Below the pieces are notes generated by a model that had not been told where the DNA came from, ran no database searches, and was given only the letters and a program-made list of their open reading frames with translations. Positions 8,887 to 16,940 of a stretch of DNA of 64,000 nt are shown here, piece by piece. A program made the translations under genes and the position numbers. Position 1 is the first letter of the stretch, and each line of letters opens with the position of its first letter. The stretch comes from Paenalkalicoccus suaedae (GTDB lineage: Bacteria > Bacillota > Bacilli > Bacillales > Salisediminibacteriaceae). The DNA lies in NCBI RefSeq assembly GCF_006965545.2, contig NZ_CP041372.2:186001-250000 (forward strand). Reading direction: 5' to 3'.

Positions 8887-10260
8887 TTATTGTAAAATAG
8901 ATTCGGCCTCTTGCATAAACTGCTGTGCAGCATCTTCAGGTGTAGCCATATCGTATTTCAAGCTCTCTACCATACGTTGGAAAGAACCTCGAACTTCTCC
9001 TTCACCTGGTGGTGGAAGCGGATCAGCGGGACTTGTGTAGTCCTCTACTAATTCGAGATACTCAAATGTTTGAGCCACTGGACCTTCTACTTGGTCAGCT
9101 AAATGATTTCTTACTTCTGAAGAAATCGGGACACCACGATCGGCCTGCAAAATTTCATTCGCCTCTATACTATTTGTAAAGAAATCGATGAATGCAGCAG
9201 ATGCTTCCTGTTGCTCACTGCTTGATGAAATTGCAAATGACATACTTGGTCGAATCCAGTTCCCGTTTTCGCCAGCGCTCAAAGTAGGTGGAAGGTTTAA
9301 GCTTAACTCCATATCTGTCGTTTGGGCCAACCCGATAATTTGGTTACTAGCCGCCATTGCAGCAGCAGCCGTTCCTTCTCCTGTCATGGAATTACCGCCG
9401 TCGATGTAGTCCATTGTTACATCATGCGGTGGGGAAATCCCATTATTTACATTTGATTGAATAAACTCAAAGTAGGATACGAGGATATCTTCATCAAATC
9501 CTAGACCATCAGCGTTTTCATTAAAAACAGACTGTCCATGCTGTCTTGCATAAATATAAAATAGTTCAAAGTCCGCATTGTTAAGATCAAAGCCAAAAAA
9601 TTCTTCGTCTGTCTCTGAAGCAATTTGTGTCATTGCTTCTTGTAAGTCCTCATAGGTATATCCAGGCTCGAGAGTGACCCCATATTCAGATAAGACGTCA
9701 TCATTTTGGATAATACCCAACGCATTAGCGCCTAATGAAATGGCTAAAACAGCGCCATCTTCTGTCACATTGATATCCTGATAGACATCATCGACATCGT
9801 CCAAATTAATGAGACCCTCATCAATGAGTGGTTGAAGATCCATGAGTAAATCTCGACTACTGTACTCTGTCATTCTAGAGTTATCCATATTGATCACATC
9901 TGGAAGGTTATTACCTGCTCCTTGCGTACTTAGTCGTTCCCAGTAACCATCCCAATCTGTATATTCAGGCTCCACAGTGATATGTGGATACTCTTCCTCA
10001 AATAAATCAATGGCATCGAGCGTCATTTCATGTCGTTCTTGACCACCCCACCATGCTACTCGAATCGTAACCTCTTCCTCACCATCGCCAGAGCTTGCTG
10101 TTTCATTTGTGTCTCCATTCCCGTCGTTATTGCCATCGCCAGCGCTGCCAGTAGTATTCCCGTTAGTAGCGTTGCTCCCATCGCCGCCACACGCAGAAAT
10201 AAAGACGAGTGACATAATAAGTACGACGAAAAGTAACCCCTTTACAGATCTAAATCTCAT
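8887..10260 (-). CDS. yesO: YesO-type sugar-binding lipoprotein
   Basis: Extracellular solute-binding protein of family 1. The signal peptide ends in the lipobox FISACGGDG, so the mature protein is anchored by a lipidated Cys near residue 24. A long Gly/Asn/Asp/Glu linker follows, typical of alkaliphile lipoproteins, then the SBP fold (VTIRVAWWGGQERHEMTLDA, and the C-terminal FISSSSEQQEASAAFIDFFTN-like segment). It delivers oligosaccharide to YesP/YesQ. It is the first gene of its operon; a cre site and a -10 element lie just upstream, which suggests carbon catabolite repression by CcpA. Confidence 0.9.
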   Translation of the reverse strand: MRFRSVKGLLFVVLIMSLVFISACGGDGSNATNGNTTGSAGDGNNDGNGDTNETASSGDGEEEVTIRVAWWGGQERHEMTLDAIDLFEEEYPHITVEPEYTDWDGYWERLSTQGAGNNLPDVINMDNSRMTEYSSRDLLMDLQPLIDEGLINLDDVDDVYQDINVTEDGAVLAISLGANALGIIQNDDVLSEYGVTLEPGYTYEDLQEAMTQIASETDEEFFGFDLNNADFELFYIYARQHGQSVFNENADGLGFDEDILVSYFEFIQSNVNNGISPPHDVTMDYIDGGNSMTGEGTAAAAMAASNQIIGLAQTTDMELSLNLPPTLSAGENGNWIRPSMSFAISSSSEQQEASAAFIDFFTNSIEANEILQADRGVPISSEVRNHLADQVEGPVAQTFEYLELVEDYTSPADPLPPPGEGEVRGSFQRMVESLKYDMATPEDAAQQFMQEAESILQ

Positions 10261-10287
10261 GAACGAATTCCCCCCTTGAGCTATTTT

Positions 10288-10313
10288 TGTAAGTGCTTAC
10301 ATTTTGAATTATA
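10288..10313 (-). promoter_or_regulatory. yesO promoter -10 and cre site
   Basis: The 14-mer TGTAAGTGCTTACA (10288-10301) is a perfect palindrome differing at one position from the CcpA cre consensus TGWAANCGNTNWCA. On the minus strand TATAAT lies at 10313-10308, so transcription would start at about 10301 and the cre would cover +1 to +14, the usual place for repression. No convincing -35 box was seen, which fits an activated promoter. Confidence 0.7.
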
Positions 10314-10385
10314 ATGTTTGAGAAGAGATATGCATACATACAAAAAGTTAAAAATAGTTTGAAAAATAACAAACTTTATAAATTT

Positions 10386-10399
10386 AACGAACGTTAGTT
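10386..10399. promoter_or_regulatory. Possible second LacI-type operator
   Basis: AACGAACGTTAGTT is an imperfect dyad centred on CG (arms AACnAAC / GTTnGTT), resembling the perfect operator in front of uxaC. It lies between the end of the lacI gene and the yesO promoter. Assignment is tentative. Confidence 0.35.
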
Positions 10400-10465
10400 C
10401 GATTTAGAAAAAGGACAAGCAGTTTGACAAGGTACTAGAAATACCTGTGTAGAGGATGTATTCCA

Positions 10466-11422
10466 TTAAAGGATATCGGAAGGATGGATAACCGGATCAA
10501 GAGAAATGGAGGTGACAGGTTGTCCATCAGCAGCTTGCAACAATTTATCTACGAGCGTTTCAACAATAATGGTTAATGGAACGCCAGTGAATAACACCGG
10601 GAATGTCAGTTCATGGTGTCCAGACATATTATCGTAGCTTGCTATACGCAAATGGTTAGTCTTTGTGATATTTAACTCATGTATGGCATCTATAGCCCCA
10701 ACCGTTAAATCATAGCTTCCAAAAATAATGGCATGTGGTGGACTTCCTAATTGCAGGATTGCTTTCATTGCTTTATATCCATCAAGGCGATTTAATCCTT
10801 TTGTGTTATATACAGCAGTCGCTCCTTGCAAGGATGATGTGGCAGCTAAAAACCCTTCAAATTTAGCTGCTTGAAGCGGGTCTTCCCCCTCTGTTAACCC
10901 TGCATAGAGAATGCTAAGGGCACCTTCCTCTATTACGTATTCCGTAATTTTTTTGACGGCCTCATGCCGATTGACATCTATCACAGGAAATTGGCTTCTT
11001 TCTTTTAAGCCAAATAGCACTGTCGGGATTGTTGTTTTCGGTAGCGTATCCTGATGCTGCTGGTCGTCAAAAATGAGCATTGCATCAACCTGGAGTCGTT
11101 GAAAAGCTTTAACAGAGCGAGAAATATCATTAATAGAAATGAGAGTCGTATACCCTTCTTCTTCAAGTTGATTATTCAAAAGTGTAATCAATGCAGCCTG
11201 CATCTCGCGATCCACGCTTGGCCAGACGACCCCAATCGTAAACGTTTTTCTAGAAACGAGCACTTGCGCCGCCAGATTAGGCTCATAGCCAAGTTCCAAT
11301 GCGATGGCACGAATTTTTTCTTTTGTCGGTTGCTTAACAAGAGAACTATTCCGTAAAGCTTTAGAGACCGTAGAGTAACTGACTCCAGCAGATTTGGCAA
11401 TATCTTTAATTGTGACAGTCAT
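10466..11422 (-). CDS. LacI-family transcriptional repressor, probably of uronate genes
   Basis: DNA-binding repressor of 318 residues. The N-terminal LacI helix-turn-helix reads TIKDIAKSAGVSYSTVSKALRNSSLVKQPTKEKI with the hinge helix at LGYEPNLAAQVLV, followed by a periplasmic-binding-protein-like effector domain. It is divergent from uxaC-uxaB, and a perfect 20-bp palindrome with central CG overlaps the uxaC start region, which fits a LacI-family operator. By position it may act like ExuR or KdgR, releasing DNA on binding a uronate or KDG-type intermediate; that is inference. Weak AAAGGA ribosome binding site. Confidence 0.85.
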   Translation of the reverse strand: MTVTIKDIAKSAGVSYSTVSKALRNSSLVKQPTKEKIRAIALELGYEPNLAAQVLVSRKTFTIGVVWPSVDREMQAALITLLNNQLEEEGYTTLISINDISRSVKAFQRLQVDAMLIFDDQQHQDTLPKTTIPTVLFGLKERSQFPVIDVNRHEAVKKITEYVIEEGALSILYAGLTEGEDPLQAAKFEGFLAATSSLQGATAVYNTKGLNRLDGYKAMKAILQLGSPPHAIIFGSYDLTVGAIDAIHELNITKTNHLRIASYDNMSGHHELTFPVLFTGVPLTIIVETLVDKLLQAADGQPVTSISLDPVIHPSDIL

Positions 11423-11734
11423 AAAATCATTCCTTTTACCATGAATACGTGCATAACTAGCCCTAATCGTATCATAAAAGGTAGGAGGTTCAAGAGATAT
11501 TCGTTAGCTGTGCGTGAACCGCTACAGGAGAAGCGTTTGAAAAGCCATTCTACCAAAAAGCCTATAAAAATTAACGTTCATCGGTATGCGGGGTACCCGT
11601 ATATGCTATAATGACACAAATAACAACGTTGTTATTTTCAGGGTGATTAGTGGAAGTTTATGCTATCGCGTGAGCAACTTGTAAAATTGGGGAGCACAGC
11701 TACCTACATACTTCGTGTTGGAGGGGGTCTTAAA
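11423..11734 (+). other. Divergent regulatory region lacI / uxaC
   Basis: About 310 bp without a gene. It holds the leader of the minus-strand repressor gene on the left and the uxaC promoter with operator on the right (TATAAT at 11607-11612). The short frame from 11660 leading into uxaC has no ribosome binding site and is taken as untranslated leader. Confidence 0.6.
11607..11637 (+). promoter_or_regulatory. uxaC promoter -10 with perfect operator palindrome
   Basis: TATAAT at 11607-11612 is followed by a perfect 20-bp palindrome at 11618-11637 (half site AAATAACAAC, central CG). Transcription would start at about 11619, so a repressor bound here would block initiation. The symmetry and central CpG are typical of LacI-family operators, and a LacI-family gene is the divergent neighbour. 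Confidence 0.75.
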
Positions 11735-13150
11735 ATGACATCATTTATCCACGAGAACTTCATGCTTCAAAATGAACCAGCTATAAGACTGTATCACGAC
11801 TATGCAAAAAAGATGCCAATAATTGATTTTCACTGTCACCTTAACCCAAAGGAGATAAGGGAAAATCATCAATTTACTACGATATCGGAGATATGGCTTT
11901 ATGGAGATCATTATAAATGGCGTGCTATGCGAGCGGCAGGGTTTACAGAAGATCAAATTACCGGTAGTCAATCTGATAAACAACTATTTAGTAACTGGTC
12001 TAAAACGGTCCCACAGACGATTGGGAATCCTTTGTATCATTGGACTCATCTCGAGCTAAAACGGTATTTTGACCTAGATGAACTACTAAATGAACACCGT
12101 TCAGAGTATATTTGGAAAGAAACAAATGAGCGCCTTCAATCAGGCACATTAAACGTTCAGGATATTTTACAGCAGTCACAAGTAAAAGCTATTTTTACAA
12201 CCGATGATCCTTGTGACGACCTTGCTCATCACCAATCAATAGCAAAAAAAGAAGATATAGAGGTTTTTGTAAAGCCAACATTTAGACCAGATAAAGCAAT
12301 CGAAATTGGGGCGAGCGGCTTTGCCCCATATATGAATAAACTAGAGAACGTAACAGGCATGGCAATTACACATATAAGTGATCTTCTTGCTGCCCTTACA
12401 AAAAGAATGGATGCTTTTGAGGAACTAGACTGCCGGGCTTCTGACCATGGTATTCAGACCTTACCATTTCAACCGTGCGCCGAGGAAGAGGCGGCAGAAA
12501 TTTTTAAGAAAAGGCATGAGGGGAAATCACTTACCACCACGGAAATCGAACAGTTTAAAACATATATGCTCCTTTTCCTAGGAAAAGAATATCACCGCAG
12601 GGGCTGGGTAATGCAGCTGCATATAGGGGCAATACGAAATAATAACCACCGACAATTTGATAAGTTGGGACCAGATACTGGATTTGATTCCATTCATGAT
12701 TTTAATTTAGCTGAACCACTTAATGGCTTTTTAAACAATTTGGACGTGACAGACCAGCTACCAAAAATGATTATTTATCCACTTAACCCTATTCATAGCG
12801 AGGTTGTTGCAACAGCAATCGGCAACTTCCAATCTTCAGGCATTCGTGGAAAGCTTCAATTAGGCTCGGGGTGGTGGTTTAATGATCAGAAAATGGGCAT
12901 GAGAAAGCAATTAACTGACTTATCCAATCATGGTTTGCTCAGCACATTTGTCGGAATGTTAACGGATTCACGTAGCTTCCTGTCCTTCACACGCCATGAA
13001 TACTTTCGTCGTATCCTTTGTACGATGATTGGAGAGTGGGTGATGGCAGGAGAGGTACCTGAAGATTACGAGCTTTTAGGAAATATAATAAAAGATATTT
13101 GCTATTACAATGCTGTAGAATTCTTTGATCTTGATGAGATCAAATCGTGA
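11735..13150 (+). CDS. uxaC: Uronate isomerase UxaC
   Basis: Isomerises D-galacturonate to D-tagaturonate (and glucuronate to fructuronate), the first step of intracellular uronate use. The protein is an amidohydrolase-fold enzyme of about 471 residues; the metal-binding HxH is in IIDFHCHLNPKEI near residue 28, and FTTDDPCDDL and GWWFNDQKMGMRKQL are characteristic. The ATG at 11735 has GGAGGGGG just upstream and begins MTSFIHENFML as is usual for the family; an in-frame ATG at 11660 lacks a site. It is followed after 19 bp by uxaB. Confidence 0.95.
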   Translation: MTSFIHENFMLQNEPAIRLYHDYAKKMPIIDFHCHLNPKEIRENHQFTTISEIWLYGDHYKWRAMRAAGFTEDQITGSQSDKQLFSNWSKTVPQTIGNPLYHWTHLELKRYFDLDELLNEHRSEYIWKETNERLQSGTLNVQDILQQSQVKAIFTTDDPCDDLAHHQSIAKKEDIEVFVKPTFRPDKAIEIGASGFAPYMNKLENVTGMAITHISDLLAALTKRMDAFEELDCRASDHGIQTLPFQPCAEEEAAEIFKKRHEGKSLTTTEIEQFKTYMLLFLGKEYHRRGWVMQLHIGAIRNNNHRQFDKLGPDTGFDSIHDFNLAEPLNGFLNNLDVTDQLPKMIIYPLNPIHSEVVATAIGNFQSSGIRGKLQLGSGWWFNDQKMGMRKQLTDLSNHGLLSTFVGMLTDSRSFLSFTRHEYFRRILCTMIGEWVMAGEVPEDYELLGNIIKDICYYNAVEFFDLDEIKS

Positions 13151-13169
13151 TATAGGAAAGGAGGCGAGT

Positions 13170-14657
13170 ATGAAGCAACTATCAAAGCAAATGTTGCATA
13201 CACAAACAGGCATGACAATAAAGCGGGGACCAGAAAAGATCCTCCAGTTTGGAAAAGGAAACTTTTTACGTGGTTTTTTCAACTGGCTCTTAGAAGGCCT
13301 TAATCGCGAGACGGATTATGCGGGAAGTACCGTTATATATCAGCCTAATCCTGGTGGAAGTACACATGATTATTTAAAGGCGCAGGATTATTTATATACC
13401 GTATGTCTACAAGGGATGGTGGATAGGGCGGCACATGAGGAATACACTCTCATCACGTCTGTTTCTAGAACACTGGCCTATCAGGAATGGAATGAGGTAA
13501 TCAAGCTCGCTCGCTCACCAGAGCTTGAAGTAATTGTTTCCAATACCACGGAAGCAGGGCTAACGTATCAAAAACAAGCGTGTCCTATTAATGGCGCTAT
13601 CCCCTCTACCTTCCCTGCAAAACTAACGAGTTTATTATATGAACGTTTTAAGGCTTTTGAAGGTATCGGAGGCGGAATTGATATTTTACCGTGTGAGTTG
13701 GTGCAAAAAAATGGAGATAACCTAAAGGAAATGGTTTGTCAGCACGCCGCTGATTGGGACTACGATAAATCGTTTTATCACTGGCTGACTAAAGAAAATG
13801 ACTTTTGCAATACACTTGTAGATCGGATTGTAACGGGCTACCCAAAAGAGGATGCAGCTGCCTTCTTTGATGCAATAGGCTACGAGGACAGGGGGCTTGT
13901 CATTGGAGAACCCTACCATCTTTTTGTTATAGAAGGGCAGGAACGAATACGTCATCGTCTCCCATTTGCAGAAACCGACTTCAACGTGAGGTGGGGTAAT
14001 GTAAAAAAACATAGTGACATAAAGGTTCGTCTATTAAACGCCCCACACACGATAATGACATCACTATTTTTCCCGGCAGGGTATCATTTAGTAAGAGATG
14101 TAATGGAAAGTGACTTATCAAGTCCTGTGATGGAGGAAGTATTTCATGAACTAGCTGCTTCTCTCCCATATTCAAATGAGGAGAAGCATACTTTTATAGA
14201 GGACGTACAAGCTCGCTTTTGCAATCCTTATAATGACCATTACCTTCATGCCATTTCTATGAGTGGTGTCAGCAAATTCAAGACACGAATTCTTCCGGCT
14301 ATTCGAGAGAAGAGCGTGGTTGACATATCGGACCTTTACGCTTTAGCACTTGCAGGGTTACTACAAATGTTTAGGCCTTCTAAAAAAAATGAAAGCGTTT
14401 ATTTTGGGAAGAGAATGGAAGAGTTCTATCCGTTATATGAATCAGAAACGATTTTACTAGAACTAGATCGCTTTTGGACCGATTACCAAAAGCACGGCAA
14501 TTTTAAAAAACTTGTTGAGGATGTGTTAAGCAGTCACCTCATATGGGAAGAAGATGCCCGCTGGCTCGGGAATCTGACAGAGCCTGTTACTAGCTATTTA
14601 AATGAATCGTTAAAGAGCAATATGGTGACCATTATTAAAAAACGACCCCATACCTAA
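13170..14657 (+). CDS. uxaB: Tagaturonate reductase UxaB (altronate oxidoreductase)
   Basis: NADH-dependent reductase of the mannitol dehydrogenase/polyol long-chain family, about 495 residues. LQFGKGNFLRGFFNWLLE is the N-terminal nucleotide-binding signature, and VRLLNAPHTIMTSLFFPAGYHLVRD matches the catalytic domain. It converts tagaturonate from UxaC to altronate, the substrate of UxaA. The ATG at 13170 has AAAGGAGG eight bases upstream; the frame open from 13125 overlaps uxaC and is not preferred. Same operon as uxaC. Confidence 0.94.
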   Translation: MKQLSKQMLHTQTGMTIKRGPEKILQFGKGNFLRGFFNWLLEGLNRETDYAGSTVIYQPNPGGSTHDYLKAQDYLYTVCLQGMVDRAAHEEYTLITSVSRTLAYQEWNEVIKLARSPELEVIVSNTTEAGLTYQKQACPINGAIPSTFPAKLTSLLYERFKAFEGIGGGIDILPCELVQKNGDNLKEMVCQHAADWDYDKSFYHWLTKENDFCNTLVDRIVTGYPKEDAAAFFDAIGYEDRGLVIGEPYHLFVIEGQERIRHRLPFAETDFNVRWGNVKKHSDIKVRLLNAPHTIMTSLFFPAGYHLVRDVMESDLSSPVMEEVFHELAASLPYSNEEKHTFIEDVQARFCNPYNDHYLHAISMSGVSKFKTRILPAIREKSVVDISDLYALALAGLLQMFRPSKKNESVYFGKRMEEFYPLYESETILLELDRFWTDYQKHGNFKKLVEDVLSSHLIWEEDARWLGNLTEPVTSYLNESLKSNMVTIIKKRPHT

Positions 14658-14661
14658 ATAA

Positions 14662-14702
14662 GGAAGCGTTAAACGCATAAAACGGATTCCCTACCTTTTT
14701 TT
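14662..14702 (+). terminator. Possible weak terminator after uxaB
   Basis: Imperfect stem GGAAgCGTT / AACGgaTTCC at 14662-14690 followed by a T-rich run at 14695-14702. It would separate uxaB from the oxidoreductase gene; weak. Confidence 0.4.
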
Positions 14703-14763
14703 AACCGATAAGGATAAATGTCAAAACGAATGAAATAACATAATAAAATGGGAGTGATAAAGG

Positions 14764-16053
14764 ATGAGCAAAAAATCGTATGTACTAGTAGGTACAGGTG
14801 GTCGCGCAGAATTTTTTTACGGGGCACTAGTAACTGATTATCAAGCAACAGGAGAATTGAAAGCATTCTGCGACGTTAACCAAACACGAATGGACTATGC
14901 GAATGGTTTGTTAGAAAAAACTTATCGGCATCCGAGAGTTAATACGTATACAGCAGATCGGTTTGACGACATGATTCATAACGAGAGACCGGATTATGTG
15001 ATCGTTACAACGGTAGACCGTACCCACCACCGATACATCATCCGTGCGATGGAATTAGGTTGCCATGTAATAACCGAAAAGCCGATGACCGTAGACGAAG
15101 AAAAGTGTCAAGAAATACTTGATACGGTTAAGCGGACAGGCAAAGAGGTACGTGTGACCTTTAATTACAGGTACGCACCTCACAATACAAAGATTCGTGA
15201 ATTGATTCAGGATGATGTTATTGGGGAAGTAACATCTGTTCATTTTGAATGGGCACTTGATACACAGCACGGGGCTGACTATTTTAGAAGATGGCACAGA
15301 AACAAACAAAACAGCGGTGGACTATTAGTACATAAGTCCACTCATCACTTTGATCTTGTGAACTTTTGGTTAAATTCTGAGCCCAAAACAGTATTTGCCT
15401 CTGGCGGACTACGCTTTTATGGAAAGGATAATGCCGAAAAAAGAGGTGTGAAACATTTTTATCAGCGAGCCTACGGTAGTGAGCATGCGAAGGAGGATCC
15501 TTTCGCTCTTCATCTCGACCAAAACGAACACCTAAAATCAATGTATCTAGATGCGGAAATGGAAGATGGTTATCAGAGGGATCAAAGCGTATTTGGAGAT
15601 GGAATTGACATTGAAGATACGCTTGCAGTTAATGTCGTTTATAAAAACAAGGCAGTATTAAGCTATTCTCTTAATGCGTATCAGTCCTGGGAAGGATTTC
15701 ATGTTATTTTAAATGGAACAAAAGGTCGCCTAGAAGCTAAGGTGGTAGAGCGTTCGTACGTTAATTCAGGAGGAAAGAAAGCTGATGAGGGTGCACTTGA
15801 AGAGCGGAAATTAATGGTTATGCCAATGTTTTCAGAGTCCTATGAAGTGGAAATGGAGGAGGGCGTTGGTGGTCACGGTGGTGGAGATCCAATTCTATTA
15901 AATGATATATTCGGAGAGCCCGTTCAAGATAGATTTAATCGTGCTGCCAACCATATCGATGGGGCAAAGTCGATTTTGACAGGTATTGCTGGAAATTACT
16001 CCCTTAAAAGAGAGCAAGCCATTCGAGTAGACTCTCTTTTAGATTTTAACTAG
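14764..16053 (+). CDS. Gfo/Idh/MocA family oxidoreductase, substrate unknown
   Basis: NAD(P)-dependent sugar oxidoreductase of 429 residues. The Rossmann domain starts SKKSYVLVGTGGRAEFFYGAL, and the family's catalytic EKP motif is in CHVITEKPMTVDEE near residue 103; the C-terminal part has VTFNYRYAPHNTKIREL and the GGLLVHKSTHHFDLVNFW segment with His residues typical of the active site. GGGAG stands before the ATG. It lies downstream of uxaCB but behind a possible weak terminator, and it is closed by its own terminator at 16151-16190. Members act on many sugars and derivatives; a role with a pectin-derived sugar or a modified rhamnose/galactose is inference. Confidence 0.85.
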   Translation: MSKKSYVLVGTGGRAEFFYGALVTDYQATGELKAFCDVNQTRMDYANGLLEKTYRHPRVNTYTADRFDDMIHNERPDYVIVTTVDRTHHRYIIRAMELGCHVITEKPMTVDEEKCQEILDTVKRTGKEVRVTFNYRYAPHNTKIRELIQDDVIGEVTSVHFEWALDTQHGADYFRRWHRNKQNSGGLLVHKSTHHFDLVNFWLNSEPKTVFASGGLRFYGKDNAEKRGVKHFYQRAYGSEHAKEDPFALHLDQNEHLKSMYLDAEMEDGYQRDQSVFGDGIDIEDTLAVNVVYKNKAVLSYSLNAYQSWEGFHVILNGTKGRLEAKVVERSYVNSGGKKADEGALEERKLMVMPMFSESYEVEMEEGVGGHGGGDPILLNDIFGEPVQDRFNRAANHIDGAKSILTGIAGNYSLKREQAIRVDSLLDFN

Positions 16054-16150
16054 ATTCTCCATTAATAAAGGTTGTTCAATATGCTACTGAGATTTCATAA
16101 ACAGACCAGGAGCTTCCTTTGACGGTAGGACATAAAAAGCAACGAAAAGT

Positions 16151-16190
16151 GGACGACCTCATCTAATTGGGAGGTTCGTCCATTTTTTTA
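16151..16190 (+). terminator. Terminator after the oxidoreductase gene
   Basis: Stem GGACGACCTC / GAGGTTCGTCC with one bulged base, followed by eight T residues at 16183-16190. Confidence 0.85.
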
Positions 16191-16250
16191 ATTATAGGGG
16201 ACTGTTGTCCCCGCCCCTTATAAACTATCGTTGCTAGGTTACGAGGTATA

Positions 16251-16940
16251 TCATGTATCTCTTGGAGAAATGGAAGTAACGCTAAAATCACTGTAGGCCG
16301 CTCTCATCGGCGCCATTTGACGAAATCCGATATACCCCTCTTTGAGAGTTGGCCCATATTCCTTGCCATCATCCTCCCAATCAAGCACAGGAAAGTCGTT
16401 AATAGAGAAGGACACCTTCTTGCCAGATTTAATGAGCTTCATTCGGTAAGGCTCTAGAGCATCCTTTGCCGGCGGGAGAGGGTCTGCTGCCGTTTTGCAC
16501 AGGTGAAAACCTGCGCTTTTACGGAGGTTGCACGTTCGGAAATGACGTTCTTCAGGGTGCCGGTGCCTAAAGTAAGACAGATGTAGCGCGTGAATATCAC
16601 TTGAATGATACTGCGGATAATAGCCAGTTCGCTTTGATAAGGACGAATCAAAGAGATCTAGCTGATCCTTACCATCCGCCGAGAAAAAAATCATACACAA
16701 TCCTGGTTCTTCAAGCGGTAAAAACGTCCATTCGATTTTGATGTGATCGCTGAATCGTTGCTTACACCAAAGCACCCAATGAGCATGATCCTCGTAAGCC
16801 TCTGCATCAACTGTACTTTCAAGAACAAGCCGCCCTGATTCAATCGTTCCCTTTCCAGGTCCTTCAAATATCCAATCATCAAACACGCTATTGTCAGAAA
16901 AATCATGATCGTAGGTTACAAGCTCTTGCGAATGTGTCAT
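16251..16940 (-). CDS. yesU: YesU family protein (DUF1961)
   Basis: About 229 residues, cytoplasmic (no signal peptide). The sequence pattern (YDHDFSDNSVFDDWIFEGPG at the start, YRMKLIKSGKKVSFSINDFPVLDW and GYIGFRQMAPMRAAYSDFSV near the end) is that of DUF1961 proteins, a concanavalin-like beta-sandwich related to B. subtilis YesU. The function is not established; the fold and the company suggest carbohydrate binding or processing. Its start overlaps the end of the PL26-like gene by four bases, so the two are translationally coupled. Confidence 0.8.
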   Translation of the reverse strand: MTHSQELVTYDHDFSDNSVFDDWIFEGPGKGTIESGRLVLESTVDAEAYEDHAHWVLWCKQRFSDHIKIEWTFLPLEEPGLCMIFFSADGKDQLDLFDSSLSKRTGYYPQYHSSDIHALHLSYFRHRHPEERHFRTCNLRKSAGFHLCKTAADPLPPAKDALEPYRMKLIKSGKKVSFSINDFPVLDWEDDGKEYGPTLKEGYIGFRQMAPMRAAYSDFSVTSISPRDT

